The notes: generated from the letters alone by a model not told the origin. A stretch of DNA of 42,612 nt from PHET01 sp038202795 (GCA_038202795.1 JBBREQ010000008.1:1-42612); one strand, 5' to 3'; counted from the stretch's first letter, positions 30,761-40,457 are shown. Translations and numbers: made by a program.

Positions 30761-31393
30761 TCAGCCCAACTGGCCGGCGACCAGGCCAGCCGCGATCCAC
30801 CACATGATGGTGCCGATGACCACGTCGAGTACGCGCCAGGTCACGGGTCGCTCGAACAGTGGAGCGACAAGCCGGGCGCCAAAGCCCAATGCCGAAAACC
30901 ACGCCAGCGATGCCGCACACGCCCCGACCACGAATGCCCATCTGAGCTCACCGGCGTACTGAGCTGCGATGCCGCCCAGAAGCACGACGGTATCGAGGTA
31001 CACGTGCGGGTTGAGCAGGCTGATAGCGAGGGTCGCAGCCACCGCAGAGTATGTCGTGGCGAACCGGGCCGGTTGCTCTGCGCCCTTGTCGGCAAGTGAG
31101 CCGGGGTGCAGCGCCGCGCGAAACGACAACGCGCCATAGACCGCCAAGAACGCGGCGCCGCCCCATGCCGCGATTGAGGTGACCTGAGGGAAGACCTCGA
31201 CCACGGCACCGAAGCCAATCGCACCCAGCGCGATGAGTACCCAGTCACACAGGACGCACGTCGCGACGACCACGAGTACGCGGTTGCGGGCGATCCCCTG
31301 CCGGAGCACGAAAGCGTTTTGGGCCCCGATTGCGATGATCAGGCTGCCGCCCAGCGCGACGCCAGCCCACCACGCCGAGAACAGCTCACCCAC
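30761..31393 (-). CDS. argO: LysE/ArgO-family basic amino acid exporter
   Basis: A 210-aa membrane exporter with the LysE start GGSLIIAIGAQNAFVLRQGI and the conserved LAISLLNPHVYLDTVVLLGG. Such proteins export lysine or arginine. About six helices are visible. The start is GTG 31393 with AGAGAGG upstream. A TACACT at about 31426-31431 (minus strand) could be its own -10. A lipoprotein gene lies 71 nt upstream on the same strand. Confidence 0.87.
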   Translation of the reverse strand: MGELFSAWWAGVALGGSLIIAIGAQNAFVLRQGIARNRVLVVVATCVLCDWVLIALGAIGFGAVVEVFPQVTSIAAWGGAAFLAVYGALSFRAALHPGSLADKGAEQPARFATTYSAVAATLAISLLNPHVYLDTVVLLGGIAAQYAGELRWAFVVGACAASLAWFSALGFGARLVAPLFERPVTWRVLDVVIGTIMWWIAAGLVAGQLG

Positions 31394-31464
31394 AGCGACC
31401 TCTCTTCACTGAAACCGTCGCTGCAGTGTACCTGCTGGTCCCGACGCTACGAAACGGCTGCCGG

Positions 31465-31803
31465 CTACTTGACCTCAAGCACTGCCGGGGTGGCTCCACC
31501 TTCCACAAACGGGGTGAAGGTCCAGGTGAAGGGCCCCGAGCCCTTGCCTTCAGCTGCCTCAGCACCACCGGTCGACGTCTCGCGCCCGGTCTCTTTCACC
31601 GTGACCGTCCAGTCCCCCGAGGTCGCGGGCTGGCCCATCGGAACAGGTGTGGTTGCAGCGGGGGCCTCCTGCGCTTGCTCGTCGGGCACCGGGGCCTCCG
31701 CCTGGGAAGATGGTGCTTCGGTGGTCGGCTCGGCCCCGCATCCGACAATCGAGACAGCCACCAGCACGGCGAGCATGCCGATCAACGCCACTTGAATCCT
31801 CAT
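31465..31803 (-). CDS. Small lipoprotein, unknown function
   Basis: A 112-aa protein with a lipoprotein signal peptide (MRIQVALIGMLAVLVAVSIV then GC lipobox). A Glu/Pro/Ala-rich linker follows, and a short C-terminal part with SGDWTVTVKETGRE and FTWTFTPFVEGG. The end resembles the beginning of a DUF4352-like Ig fold but is short. GGGGGAG lies just before ATG 31803. Confidence 0.65.
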   Translation of the reverse strand: MRIQVALIGMLAVLVAVSIVGCGAEPTTEAPSSQAEAPVPDEQAQEAPAATTPVPMGQPATSGDWTVTVKETGRETSTGGAEAAEGKGSGPFTWTFTPFVEGGATPAVLEVK

Positions 31804-31963
31804 CGATCTCCCCCTTTGAACCCAGCGGAAAACCCCCGACACCACAATGCTGAACCCAGCGGCCGGACGAGGCACACATTGTGGGGTGCCAGCCGCGTTG
31901 GCCTGCGTACGAGGTCCTCAACTCCCGCGCGCGAGCTGCCGATGAAAAGGGAGCACAGTATCC

Positions 31964-33337
31964 TTGGGGGTTGACACGCACGTGAAGCAGAACTGGGACG
32001 AAGGCGGTCCCTCTCGGCAGCATGAACGGCTCCGAACGCTGGCTATTGTGGCCACTCTCACCTTCGCGCTGGCCATGAGCGCAACGTTGGTCGTGTTTCA
32101 ACTGCGCTCCGAGAACGCGATCAAGGACGGCCTCCTGTCGCAGGCCAGAGCCCATGCCCAAGAGCTCAACGCGGTTCGGACCTACGTTCAGGGATTCTCG
32201 GGCATCTATGTTCCCGCGTCCGCCGAGACCTCCGTGAACCCGCACCTGGCAGGTATTCCCGACGTGCTTCCCACCATTTACGCACCAAACGGCAAACAGT
32301 ACGTGCTGCAAAACGCGCCGGTTGTGGCGCGCTCAGTCTCCTCGATACTGGCCCGCGATTCGAACCAGTCAGTACGCATGGCGCTCTCGTCACTCTCTCC
32401 AATCAACTCGGGTAACACTCCGGACGCCTTTACAAAAGACGCAATCGCTCAGCTCAACAGTGGACGCCATGAGGTCTACGGGTTCACAGACGGCGGGGGC
32501 CTCCACGAGTTCCGCTACGCCCTGGGCATCCCCATGGCCGAGAAGTGCGGACGCTGCCACCCCAGTTGGGTGGGCCAGGCTGCCGGCAATGCAGGCGCCA
32601 CGGTCGTCCGGCTGGACGCCACCAAGCCGCTTACCTACATCGCCACCTCGAGACTATGGACCGGAGCCGCGGTCGTGGTGCTTCTGGTTTCCAGCGCGCT
32701 CATCCTCCGCCTACTCGGAACCAAGGTGCTCACGCCCATGCTCGCGGCCCAGCAACAGCTCTATAATCTGGCTAACAAGGACTCTCTGACTGGACGCGAC
32801 GTGCGGCGAGTTGGGGTCGACGCCCTCACTGATGAGGTGGCCCGGGCCAGCCGAGAAGAACAGTGCCTCACCTGTTGCATGCTCGATCTTGACGACTTCA
32901 AGTCAGTCAACGATGAGCTGGGGCACGCCATTGGCGACAGGGTCTTGGCCGACGTCGGCGAGGCCATCCGCTCGGGCCTGCGACCGTACGACCGGGCGGC
33001 GCGAGTCGGCGGCGAGGAGTTCCTGTTGCTGCTGCCCGGGGTGTGCGCGCGTGAGGCTGACGAGATCATCGAGCGGGTCCGCAGCGAGATGGCGCTTGCC
33101 AGCAGTGCCGTGGAGGGCCTGGATCGTCCCATTACCTGCAGCGCCGGAATCGCGGTGTTCGATCCACCCAGCACCGAGACGGCGCACGAGCTGTTCGTGC
33201 GAGCCGACCATGCGCTGCTCGCCGCCAAGGGAGCCGGAAAGAACCGCGGGCTCGTATCGGGAGACGCGCTTTTGCGCAGCGCCTCGGTGCTGCGGCCCAC
33301 GTGCCCTGCCTCGAACCTGGACGCGGACATCCTGTAG
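31964..33337 (+). CDS. Heme-binding (DUF3365-like) membrane diguanylate cyclase
   Basis: A 457-aa signalling protein. A first helix (about 24-46) and a second (about 232-252) flank an extracytoplasmic sensor with EKCGRCHPSW, a CxxCH c-heme motif at 195-199, as in DUF3365/c-Tll0287-like domains. The cytoplasmic GGDEF domain has GGEEF (349-353) and an RxxD inhibitory site five residues earlier (R340, D343). It should make c-di-GMP in response to heme-sensed redox or gas. The start is uncertain: TTG 31964 behind AAGGGAG, or GTG 31982. Confidence 0.85.
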   Translation: MGVDTHVKQNWDEGGPSRQHERLRTLAIVATLTFALAMSATLVVFQLRSENAIKDGLLSQARAHAQELNAVRTYVQGFSGIYVPASAETSVNPHLAGIPDVLPTIYAPNGKQYVLQNAPVVARSVSSILARDSNQSVRMALSSLSPINSGNTPDAFTKDAIAQLNSGRHEVYGFTDGGGLHEFRYALGIPMAEKCGRCHPSWVGQAAGNAGATVVRLDATKPLTYIATSRLWTGAAVVVLLVSSALILRLLGTKVLTPMLAAQQQLYNLANKDSLTGRDVRRVGVDALTDEVARASREEQCLTCCMLDLDDFKSVNDELGHAIGDRVLADVGEAIRSGLRPYDRAARVGGEEFLLLLPGVCAREADEIIERVRSEMALASSAVEGLDRPITCSAGIAVFDPPSTETAHELFVRADHALLAAKGAGKNRGLVSGDALLRSASVLRPTCPASNLDADIL

Positions 33338-33404
33338 TCCCCACTGCACGCGCGTATACTCGGCAGGGCTGGAACCCGACCCCTGACGTGGATGCCGAGG
33401 CTGC

Positions 33405-34238
33405 GTGTACGAGCACGATACTCCCTATCACCGCCTGCGCGTCACGGACAACGACGGCGTACGGCTGCTCAAGTTCGAGCGAAACCACCAGTCCTCGATG
33501 CATTTGGACGACCCGTTTGCCACCGACATCAAGTACGTGGGGTATCTGCACCTCTCCCTCGCGGTGAATCCTGCGGCCACCCGCACGCTGGTGGTCGGCC
33601 TGGGCGGTGGTTCCGTGGTCAAGCAGATGTGGCGCGACTACCCGTGGATGCACCTGGATGCCGTCGAGCTCGATGCCGACGTCATCGAGGTCTGCCAGGA
33701 GCTTTTCGCGCTACCGGACGACGAACGCATCAACGTGGTCTGCGCGGATGGGCGAGACTACCTCGAGCGCACGCACGATACCTACGACATCATCATTCTC
33801 GACGCCTTCGATGACGATCACGTGCCGCGCAGGCTTCTCACCGATGAGTTCCTGCGCCTCTGCCGGGATCGCTTGCAGCCGGGAGGCGTGCTCGCCTACA
33901 ACGTGATCGGCGCGGTCTACGGTCCCCAGAGCAAGACCTTTCGCAGTCTGCACCGCACCGCAAGCAATGTCTGGGGTAGCGTGTGGGCCTTCCCGCTCGG
34001 CTTGGCGGACGGGCCCTCGGAGAACACCCGCAACATCGTGCTGCTGGCAAGTGACGCGAACCTGAGCACCGACGCGCTCATCGGGCGCATCGTGAACCGC
34101 GTAGGAGGGATAGTCTCGGTGCCCGCGTTTGATCGGTTCGTCGAGGACCTGTACCAGGGATCGATTCGTACCGGCGACGTGCCGGTGCTCACTGATGAAC
34201 CCCGTCCCCGCCGAGAAGGGCGCAGCCGCGCGCGCTGA
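33405..34238 (+). CDS. Spermidine-synthase-like methyltransferase-fold protein (copy 2)
   Basis: A 277-aa paralog of the protein at 28048-28860, with TLVVGLGGGSVVKQMWRDYP, LDAVELDADVIEV, CADGRDYLERTH and YDIIILDAFDDDHVP. It shares QSSMHLDDPF and GGIVSVPAF with copy 1 (QSSMYLDSPF, GGLVSVPAF). The Gly-rich loop is the fuller GLGGGS here. The start is GTG 33405; TATACT (33355-33360) may be its -10. The tail is Arg-rich. Confidence 0.78.
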   Translation: MYEHDTPYHRLRVTDNDGVRLLKFERNHQSSMHLDDPFATDIKYVGYLHLSLAVNPAATRTLVVGLGGGSVVKQMWRDYPWMHLDAVELDADVIEVCQELFALPDDERINVVCADGRDYLERTHDTYDIIILDAFDDDHVPRRLLTDEFLRLCRDRLQPGGVLAYNVIGAVYGPQSKTFRSLHRTASNVWGSVWAFPLGLADGPSENTRNIVLLASDANLSTDALIGRIVNRVGGIVSVPAFDRFVEDLYQGSIRTGDVPVLTDEPRPRREGRSRAR

Positions 34239-34252
34239 ACGAGAGAGCCACC

Positions 34253-34615
34253 TCAGTCAGGCAGACGGCTCAGGACCTTCTTGATCTGAAGCTGGTGATG
34301 ATCGACTATGTCTGCTGGGGTGCCCCAGGCGCAGGCTGTCGCAGCTAGTGACTGGCAGGCCCCTGAGATGCTCTCTTTTGTGGGATGGTCGAAGTCCCCG
34401 CCCGCACGTTTGAAGGCGACCCGCACAGCACCCATGACGCTGCGCTCAAGCGACTTCTCATCGCCTGGCAGGCCCATCTGCTGCTTGGTCTGAGCGAAGG
34501 TCTCCTTCTGCGCGGTCATGAAGCACTTGACCACCAGCTCACGCGCTTTGACCAGATCGATGTCTATGAGCTCAGCTTCGCTGACCACCCATCGGTTGTT
34601 CGACAGCGCATTCAT
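34253..34615 (-). CDS. Small cytoplasmic protein, unknown function
   Basis: A 120-aa soluble, mostly helical protein starting MNALSNNRWVVSEAELIDID. It contains VKCFMTAQKETFAQTKQQMG and SISGACQSLAATACAWGTP. It has three cysteines, in VVKC, SGAC and TAC. I recognise no family. GGGAG lies 7 nt before ATG 34615. A CsoR-like palindrome sits about 120 nt upstream, which would fit metal or sulfur-species control. Confidence 0.6.
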   Translation of the reverse strand: MNALSNNRWVVSEAELIDIDLVKARELVVKCFMTAQKETFAQTKQQMGLPGDEKSLERSVMGAVRVAFKRAGGDFDHPTKESISGACQSLAATACAWGTPADIVDHHQLQIKKVLSRLPD

Positions 34616-34730
34616 AGTGCACTCCCGCTCCCTTCTGGCGTCCCCGACCAAAACTCCGGCCCCCCACGGACCGTGCATGCGTTAACTCACGTTAGCATCG
34701 GGTTTCGCTACATGTCTGTGACGGATGACC

Positions 34731-34745
34731 ATACCCCTTGGGTAT
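34731..34745. promoter_or_regulatory. CsoR/CstR-like palindrome
   Basis: ATACCC (34731-34736), CTT, GGGTAT (34740-34745) is a perfect palindrome of the ATACCCC-N-GGGGTAT type bound by CsoR/DUF156 repressors. It lies between the ATPase stop and the small gene at 34253-34615, so it most likely controls the latter. Confidence 0.4.
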
Positions 34746-34796
34746 TTGGACAGTACCCGAGTGAGCACCCGGGCTCCCTAGGGGCGGCGCCCCGAA

Positions 34797-37505
34797 TCAC
34801 GCGGCGCGTGCGTCCCTTCCACGCTTGATGAGCTTCTCCAGCTCGACTGCCCAGAAGACGACCGTGGAGGCGGCAAGCGCCGCAGCCAGCTCGCCCGGAG
34901 AGAGCGCCTGGGTCTTGAACACCGGCTGCAGGAAGGGCACGTAGATGGTGGCAAGCTGCAGCACCACCGTGAGCGCTACGGCGCCAACCAGCGGTCGGTT
35001 GGACATGAGCCCCTGGCTGAAGAAGGAGTCCCGGTCCGAGCGAATCGCGAGTACGTGTCCCATCTGGCTGAAACACAGGACAGTGAAGACCATCGTCTGC
35101 CAGTGTGTGCCACCCAACCGGATAGCCGCAGCCTGCACCACCAGGGACACGGCACCCATGAGCAGGCCGACCCAGACCAGATGGATTGCGAGGCCGTCGG
35201 CGAAGATGCTCTCCTTGGGAGGCCGAGGCGGCCGAGACATGATTCCTTGCTCCTGAGGCTCGGCGGCCAAGGCAAGGCCCGGCAGACCATCTGTGGCCAA
35301 GTTGATCCACAGAATGTGGATCGGCAACAGCGGGACGGGCAGACCCACCAGCGGGGCTAACAGAATGGTCCATATCTCACCCGAGTTGCTCGTCATCGTG
35401 TACTTGATGAACTTGCGGATGTTGTCGAATATGCGGCGGCCTTCGCCCACGGACTGCACGATAGACGCGAAGTTATCGTCGAGAAGCACCATGTCGGCGG
35501 CCTCTTTGGCGACGTCGGTGCCGGTGATACCCATTGCGATGCCGATGTCTGCTCGCGCGAGCGCGGGGGCGTCGTTGACCCCGTCCCCTGTCATGCCGAC
35601 GAATTCGCCCTTGTCCTGAAGCGCCTGGACGATCTTGAGCTTCTGAGCCGGCGCGACCCGTGCGTAGACCCGAACGTCTTCCACCCGCCGCTCGAAGGTC
35701 TCAAGATCCATCGCTTCGAGTTCGGTGCCGGTCATGAGCTGGCTGTCGTCGACGGCGATGCCCAGCCGACGAGCGATGGCCATGGCGGTCGAGGGGTGAT
35801 CGCCGGTGACCATGACAGGCGTGATGCCCGCCTCGAGACAGGTCTCCACTGCAGCGGCCGCCTCCGGCCTTGGCGGGTCAAGAAGCGCTACGTACCCCAG
35901 CACGGTCAGGTCGCGTTCAAGAAGATCGATCTCTTCTGAACTCGGTAGTCTCTCAAGATGGCGTAGGGCGAAAGCAAGCACGCGAAGCCCTTGGGAGGAC
36001 CACTCATCGACCAGCGCACCTACCGCGTCGTTATCCAGGTCAGACTCGGTGCCGTCCTCAAGCAGCGCGCAGCGAGCGCGCTCGATAACTGACTCGGCGG
36101 CGCCCTTGGTGAACGCGACGAGACCACCTTCTGGAGTACGGTGGATCGTCGTCATGAGTTTGCGCTCGGAGTCGAACGGTAGCTCGGCCACGCGGGGGTA
36201 CCGGGCACTCAGCAGCTCAGGAGAGTATCCGGCCCCTTGAGCACCTTCATAGAGCGCGATCTCCGTGGGGTCCCCCACCAGTTCGCCCTCGGAGTCGGAC
36301 GACCCCTCCACATCGTTGGACACCGCAAGCGCTGTCGCGAACCAGCTCCATGTTTCGCCCTGCCGCTCATCGGCTGCTGGCAGTGTGGGGAGAGACTCCA
36401 GCCCGGCTCCCGCAATCGCCTCGACGGCCATTCGATTGATGGTCAGTGTGCCGGTCTTGTCGGTGCAGATGTAGGTGACGGAGCCCAGTGTCTCAACAGC
36501 CGGAAGTCTACGCACGAGCGTGTTGGTCTTAACGAGTCGCCGCGCACCCAGAGCCAGCGTCACCGTCGCGACGGCCGGCAGCGCCTCGGGGACAGCCGCA
36601 ACAGCGAGGCTCACCGCCGTCAGGAACATGACGAGAGGGTCCTCGCCGCGAAGCAGCCCGATTGCGAAGACTAGGGCACACAGAACCAGTGCCGCGATAC
36701 TGAGTCCCTTGCCGAAGTCCGCGAGGCGCTTCTGTAGCGGCGTCTTGGACCCGCTCGTCTCTTCGAGCATGCCCGCGATGCGACCCAGCTCGGTATCGGC
36801 GCCGATCGCAGCCACCACGCCCACCCCTCGCCCGTAGACGACGTGGGTTCCGCGGTAGGCCATGTTGGCTCTGTCTCCCAGGGGCACGTTCGTTCCACCG
36901 AGCGGATCGGTGTGCTTGTCCACCGGCAGGGACTCGCCTGTCAGAGCCGCCTCGGCGATACGTAGCCGCGCCGATTCAACGACCCTGATGTCAGCTGGCA
37001 CGACGCGCCCGGCGTCGAGAAGAACCACGTCGCCCACCGTGATCTCGTCAGCGCGGACGTCTCGAACGCGACCGTCTCGGCGCACGGCGGCACTGTCCGA
37101 TGCCATGAGGCGCAGCGCATCCATGGCCCGCTCGGCACGGTACTCCTGAACGACACCGATGACAGCGTTGAGCGCCACGATCACCAGGATGGCGATAGTG
37201 TCGATGGTCTCGCCGAGAAGCCCCGAGACCACCGCGGCGCCCAGAAGCAGCAGGATCAGAAAGTCGGTGAACTGCCCGACGATCATCGACGCGAAGCCGC
37301 GCTTCTTCTGCTCCGGCAAGGCATTGGGCCCATAGGTGGCCAAACGGCGGGCGGCCTCCGCCTCGCTGAGGCCCTCGATGCCGCTCGAGAGTGTATCGAA
37401 AGCCGCCTCAACGTCAAAGACGTGCGGGTTCTCTATCCGGAGCCACGACTCCGGTGCGCTGGGGCTTAGCGGCGGTGTTGGCCCGGGTGATGGTGCCTTC
37501 TCCAT
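34797..37505 (-). CDS. Calcium-type P-type ATPase (P2A-like)
   Basis: A 902-aa cation pump. An N-terminal cation-ATPase domain (about 30-90) leads to the actuator TGES (189-192), PEALP in helix 4 (306-310), the phosphorylated Asp in DKTGT (349-353), and GDGVND in the hinge. The C-terminal six-helix domain ends near the Arg/Lys tail. PEALP instead of PEGLP is common in bacterial relatives of SERCA/PMR1. It likely exports Ca2+ or Mn2+. The start is ATG 37505 with GAGGAG before it. It is divergent from the antiporter gene. Confidence 0.9.
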   Translation of the reverse strand: MEKAPSPGPTPPLSPSAPESWLRIENPHVFDVEAAFDTLSSGIEGLSEAEAARRLATYGPNALPEQKKRGFASMIVGQFTDFLILLLLGAAVVSGLLGETIDTIAILVIVALNAVIGVVQEYRAERAMDALRLMASDSAAVRRDGRVRDVRADEITVGDVVLLDAGRVVPADIRVVESARLRIAEAALTGESLPVDKHTDPLGGTNVPLGDRANMAYRGTHVVYGRGVGVVAAIGADTELGRIAGMLEETSGSKTPLQKRLADFGKGLSIAALVLCALVFAIGLLRGEDPLVMFLTAVSLAVAAVPEALPAVATVTLALGARRLVKTNTLVRRLPAVETLGSVTYICTDKTGTLTINRMAVEAIAGAGLESLPTLPAADERQGETWSWFATALAVSNDVEGSSDSEGELVGDPTEIALYEGAQGAGYSPELLSARYPRVAELPFDSERKLMTTIHRTPEGGLVAFTKGAAESVIERARCALLEDGTESDLDNDAVGALVDEWSSQGLRVLAFALRHLERLPSSEEIDLLERDLTVLGYVALLDPPRPEAAAAVETCLEAGITPVMVTGDHPSTAMAIARRLGIAVDDSQLMTGTELEAMDLETFERRVEDVRVYARVAPAQKLKIVQALQDKGEFVGMTGDGVNDAPALARADIGIAMGITGTDVAKEAADMVLLDDNFASIVQSVGEGRRIFDNIRKFIKYTMTSNSGEIWTILLAPLVGLPVPLLPIHILWINLATDGLPGLALAAEPQEQGIMSRPPRPPKESIFADGLAIHLVWVGLLMGAVSLVVQAAAIRLGGTHWQTMVFTVLCFSQMGHVLAIRSDRDSFFSQGLMSNRPLVGAVALTVVLQLATIYVPFLQPVFKTQALSPGELAAALAASTVVFWAVELEKLIKRGRDARAA

Positions 37506-37726
37506 AATCACTCCTCTGTCAGGGCTGGAGAAGGTCTTGCACTCGGGCGGTGACCCGATGACAGCTCCGGAGCGAGACGCTCGTGATGACGGACTGTCTT
37601 CCAGCATGTGCGCCGGACAGCTACTCCCCTTCGATTCCATAGTACCCGACATTGCTCATGCCGCGACGCCGCCCCGCGATGGTCGCTTCGCGCTACCATG
37701 AGGAACATCTGACGCAAGGGGGCCCG

Positions 37727-39691
37727 TTGCAACTGCTCTACGACATAACCATCATCTTCGCGGTCTCCGTGGCCGCAGTGCTGGTGTGCCACCGGCTCCG
37801 GATTCCTTCAAGCGTGGGCTTCTTGCTCGCGGGGGTGCTGGCGGGACCGGATGTACTGGGCCTGGTGCGCCAGGTCGAACAGGTCGAACTGCTCGCTGAG
37901 ATCGGTGTCGTGTTGCTCCTGTTCGTCATCGGCCTGGAGTTCTCGCTCGCAGGGCTCATCGAGATCCGAAAGCAGTTCTTCATCGGAGGAACTGTCCAGA
38001 TGTTCGGGACCGCGGTCCTGGTGGGAACCGCTACCTACCAGCTGGGCTCCACCGCCACACAATCCGCCTATCTGGGCTTTGTCGTGGCTCTGAGCTCAAC
38101 GGCGATCGTTCTTCAACTCCTTGAGGAGCGTGCGGAGCTCGACAGCCCCCATGGCCGCATGGTTCTGGGGACGCTCATCTACCAAGACATCGCCGTGGTG
38201 CCCTTGATGCTTGCCGCCCCCCTGCTCGCAGGGGCTACGGGAGGGTTGAGCAGCGAAGACGTGATGATGGCCGCAATCCGCATGGTCGGTGTGGTGGCGA
38301 TTGCCTACGTGTCGTACCGTTGGGCAGTCCCCCTGCTGCTCTATCAGATTGCACGCACCCGCAGCCGTGAGGCCTTCCTCCTGGGAGTGCTCACCATCTG
38401 CATCGGCATCGCACTGCTCACCCAGCAGGCAGGACTCTCGCTGGCCCTTGGCGCGTTCCTCGCAGGGCTCATCATCTCGGAATCCGAGTACTCTCACCAG
38501 GCCGTGGGAGTCATCCTGCCATTCCGCGATGCGTTCATGAGCCTGTTCTTCGTGTCGCTGGGTATGCTGCTCGACATCCAGTTCCTGACTGCGCACCCCT
38601 TTGAGATCGCGCTTTTCACCTTAGGCATACTCGTGCTCAAACCCCTCATCGGCGCGCTCGCGGCGGTGTCGGTGGGCCTGCCGCTGAGAAACGCCGTCAT
38701 TGCCGGCATGTCCCTGGGGCAGGTGGGTGAGTTCTCGCTCGTCGCTACCACCGCGGCGGTGAGCGCAGGTCTTCTGGGTCAAGACTCGTTTCAAACGGTG
38801 CTCGACACCGCGGTGATCAGCATGCTGTTCGCGCCACTCATGATGGTCGCCGGACCCAGACTCGCTCAGGCTCTGCAGAAACTGCCGCTCGCCCCGCGCT
38901 TGCGCCATGGATTCGGGGGGGCGCGGGTGACTTCGGCGTGCACGTACAGCGGACACGTGCTGATAATCGGATACGGCGTCACGGGTCGAAACATCGCCCG
39001 GTCCTCACGCGATGCTGATGTGCCCTACGCCATCGTCGAGATCAACGCCGAGGTCGTGCGCACCGAGCAGGCCAACGGCGAACACATCCACTACGGGGAC
39101 GCGACTCACGAGGCGGTACTTGCGCACGTCGATGCCGACAAGGCCAAAGCGATAGTCGTCGCGATCAACGACCCGGCGGCCACGCGCAGAATCGTGGAAC
39201 TCGCGCGGCGCACGGCACCCGACGCCTACATCATGGTCCGGAGCCGCTACCTCAAGGAGAGCGAGGCCCTCTACGCACTGGGAGCCGACGAGGTCATCGC
39301 CGACGAGCTCGAGGTCTCGATCGAGATATTTTCGCGCGTGCTGGCTCGTTTTCTGGTCCCACGCGAGGACATCGAACGCTACATCGATGAAGCGCGAGCC
39401 GAATGGCGAGAGATGGCGCGCAGCCTTTCGCCGGAGACCACCGCGGTGCAGGATCTGCGCATCGAAGTGCCTGACCTGACTACCCGCACGTTTCGAATCA
39501 GCGAGGGGTCACCCCTCGATGGCGTCAGCATCGCCCAAAGCCGCCTGCGCCCCGATCATGGCGTGACCGTGCTTGCGGTTCGAAGCGAAGGCACCTCGAC
39601 GGGCAACCCACCAAGCACGATCGAACTGCACGCCGGTGATGTGCTGTTCGTACTGGGCCCCGACGAGTGGGACCCCAAGTCGGTAGCGTAG
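37727..39691 (+). CDS. KefB-type monovalent cation:proton antiporter with RCK domain
   Basis: A 654-aa CPA2 antiporter. Residues ~1-385 give 12-13 helices with FVIGLEFSLAGLIEIRKQFF and GLSLALGAFLAGLIISESEY. Residues ~410-530 are a TrkA-N/RCK Rossmann domain (HVLIIGYGVTGRNIA) that binds NAD(H). Residues ~570-654 are TrkA-C. It exchanges K+ or Na+ for H+. TTG 37727 was chosen as start because AAGGGGG lies 5 nt upstream; frames from 37652 or 37679 have no such site. Confidence 0.88.
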   Translation: MQLLYDITIIFAVSVAAVLVCHRLRIPSSVGFLLAGVLAGPDVLGLVRQVEQVELLAEIGVVLLLFVIGLEFSLAGLIEIRKQFFIGGTVQMFGTAVLVGTATYQLGSTATQSAYLGFVVALSSTAIVLQLLEERAELDSPHGRMVLGTLIYQDIAVVPLMLAAPLLAGATGGLSSEDVMMAAIRMVGVVAIAYVSYRWAVPLLLYQIARTRSREAFLLGVLTICIGIALLTQQAGLSLALGAFLAGLIISESEYSHQAVGVILPFRDAFMSLFFVSLGMLLDIQFLTAHPFEIALFTLGILVLKPLIGALAAVSVGLPLRNAVIAGMSLGQVGEFSLVATTAAVSAGLLGQDSFQTVLDTAVISMLFAPLMMVAGPRLAQALQKLPLAPRLRHGFGGARVTSACTYSGHVLIIGYGVTGRNIARSSRDADVPYAIVEINAEVVRTEQANGEHIHYGDATHEAVLAHVDADKAKAIVVAINDPAATRRIVELARRTAPDAYIMVRSRYLKESEALYALGADEVIADELEVSIEIFSRVLARFLVPREDIERYIDEARAEWREMARSLSPETTAVQDLRIEVPDLTTRTFRISEGSPLDGVSIAQSRLRPDHGVTVLAVRSEGTSTGNPPSTIELHAGDVLFVLGPDEWDPKSVA

Positions 39692-39740
39692 AACCAGGCA
39701 CTGTCGCACGTATCTCGCGCAGATGGGAGAGGGAGCGGAC

Positions 39741-40457
39741 ATGGAGTTGCTGGATCTGAACAAGCGCTACGGTGGGCTGTACAAACCGAGCGCCAAGGTA
39801 CCGGCGCTTGTCGAGGTGCCTCCGCTGCGATTCCTCATGATCGATGGAGAGGGCGGCGTGGGAGGACCGGCCTTTCAGGATGCGATGCAGGCGCTCTACG
39901 GACTGGCGTACCCGGTGAAGTTCGCCGCAAAGAAGGAGCTCGAGCTGAGTTACCGGGTCATGCCCGCCGAGGGCCTGTACTGGAGCGATGACTACGACGG
40001 CACGCCGGGGGTGACACCCGTCCAACTCGACAGACTCACGTGGCGACTCATGATCCTGCTGCCCGACGAAGTCCCCGGGGAGCTGGTCGAGGTCACGCGG
40101 GCCACGGTCACTGCCAAGAAGAACCCTCCGCGCCTGGACGAGATCCGAGTACAGACGTTCTCGGAAGGGCTCAGCGTGCAGATACTGCACATCGGTCCCT
40201 ACGCCGATGAGGTGCCTACGGCGACTCGACTCCACGAGTTCGCTGCCGAGAAGAAGCTCGACATCACCGGGGTGCACCACGAGATCTACCTGGGAGACCC
40301 CAACCGCTCCGCTCCCGAGAAGCTCAAGACGATCCTTCGCTACGGCGTGACCAAGCGGCGCGAGCAGAAGTCCGCGGCGCGGCCGGTGAAGACCGCGCGC
40401 ACGAAACCGAGCACCTGCTCGGTGTGCGCCGTTCCCAAGCGCCCCCGCACGCGCTAG
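39741..40457 (+). CDS. GyrI-like small-molecule-binding protein
   Basis: A 238-aa protein of the GyrI-like/SOUL-type domain: VEVPPLRFLMIDGEGGVGGP at the start and VQILHIGPYADEVPTATRLH with EIYLGDP near the end. It probably binds a small ligand; there is no DNA-binding domain. The start is ATG 39741 with GGGAG close upstream; ATG 39723 is weaker. The Lys/Arg-rich tail contains CSVC. Its stop overlaps the convergent membrane gene by 4 nt. Confidence 0.8.
   Translation: MELLDLNKRYGGLYKPSAKVPALVEVPPLRFLMIDGEGGVGGPAFQDAMQALYGLAYPVKFAAKKELELSYRVMPAEGLYWSDDYDGTPGVTPVQLDRLTWRLMILLPDEVPGELVEVTRATVTAKKNPPRLDEIRVQTFSEGLSVQILHIGPYADEVPTATRLHEFAAEKKLDITGVHHEIYLGDPNRSAPEKLKTILRYGVTKRREQKSAARPVKTARTKPSTCSVCAVPKRPRTR

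Noticed and set aside
34779..34791. GGGGCGGCGCCCC hairpin after the P-type ATPase stop
   Set aside because: It has a short stem without a T-run; it could help termination but does not meet the standard of an intrinsic terminator.
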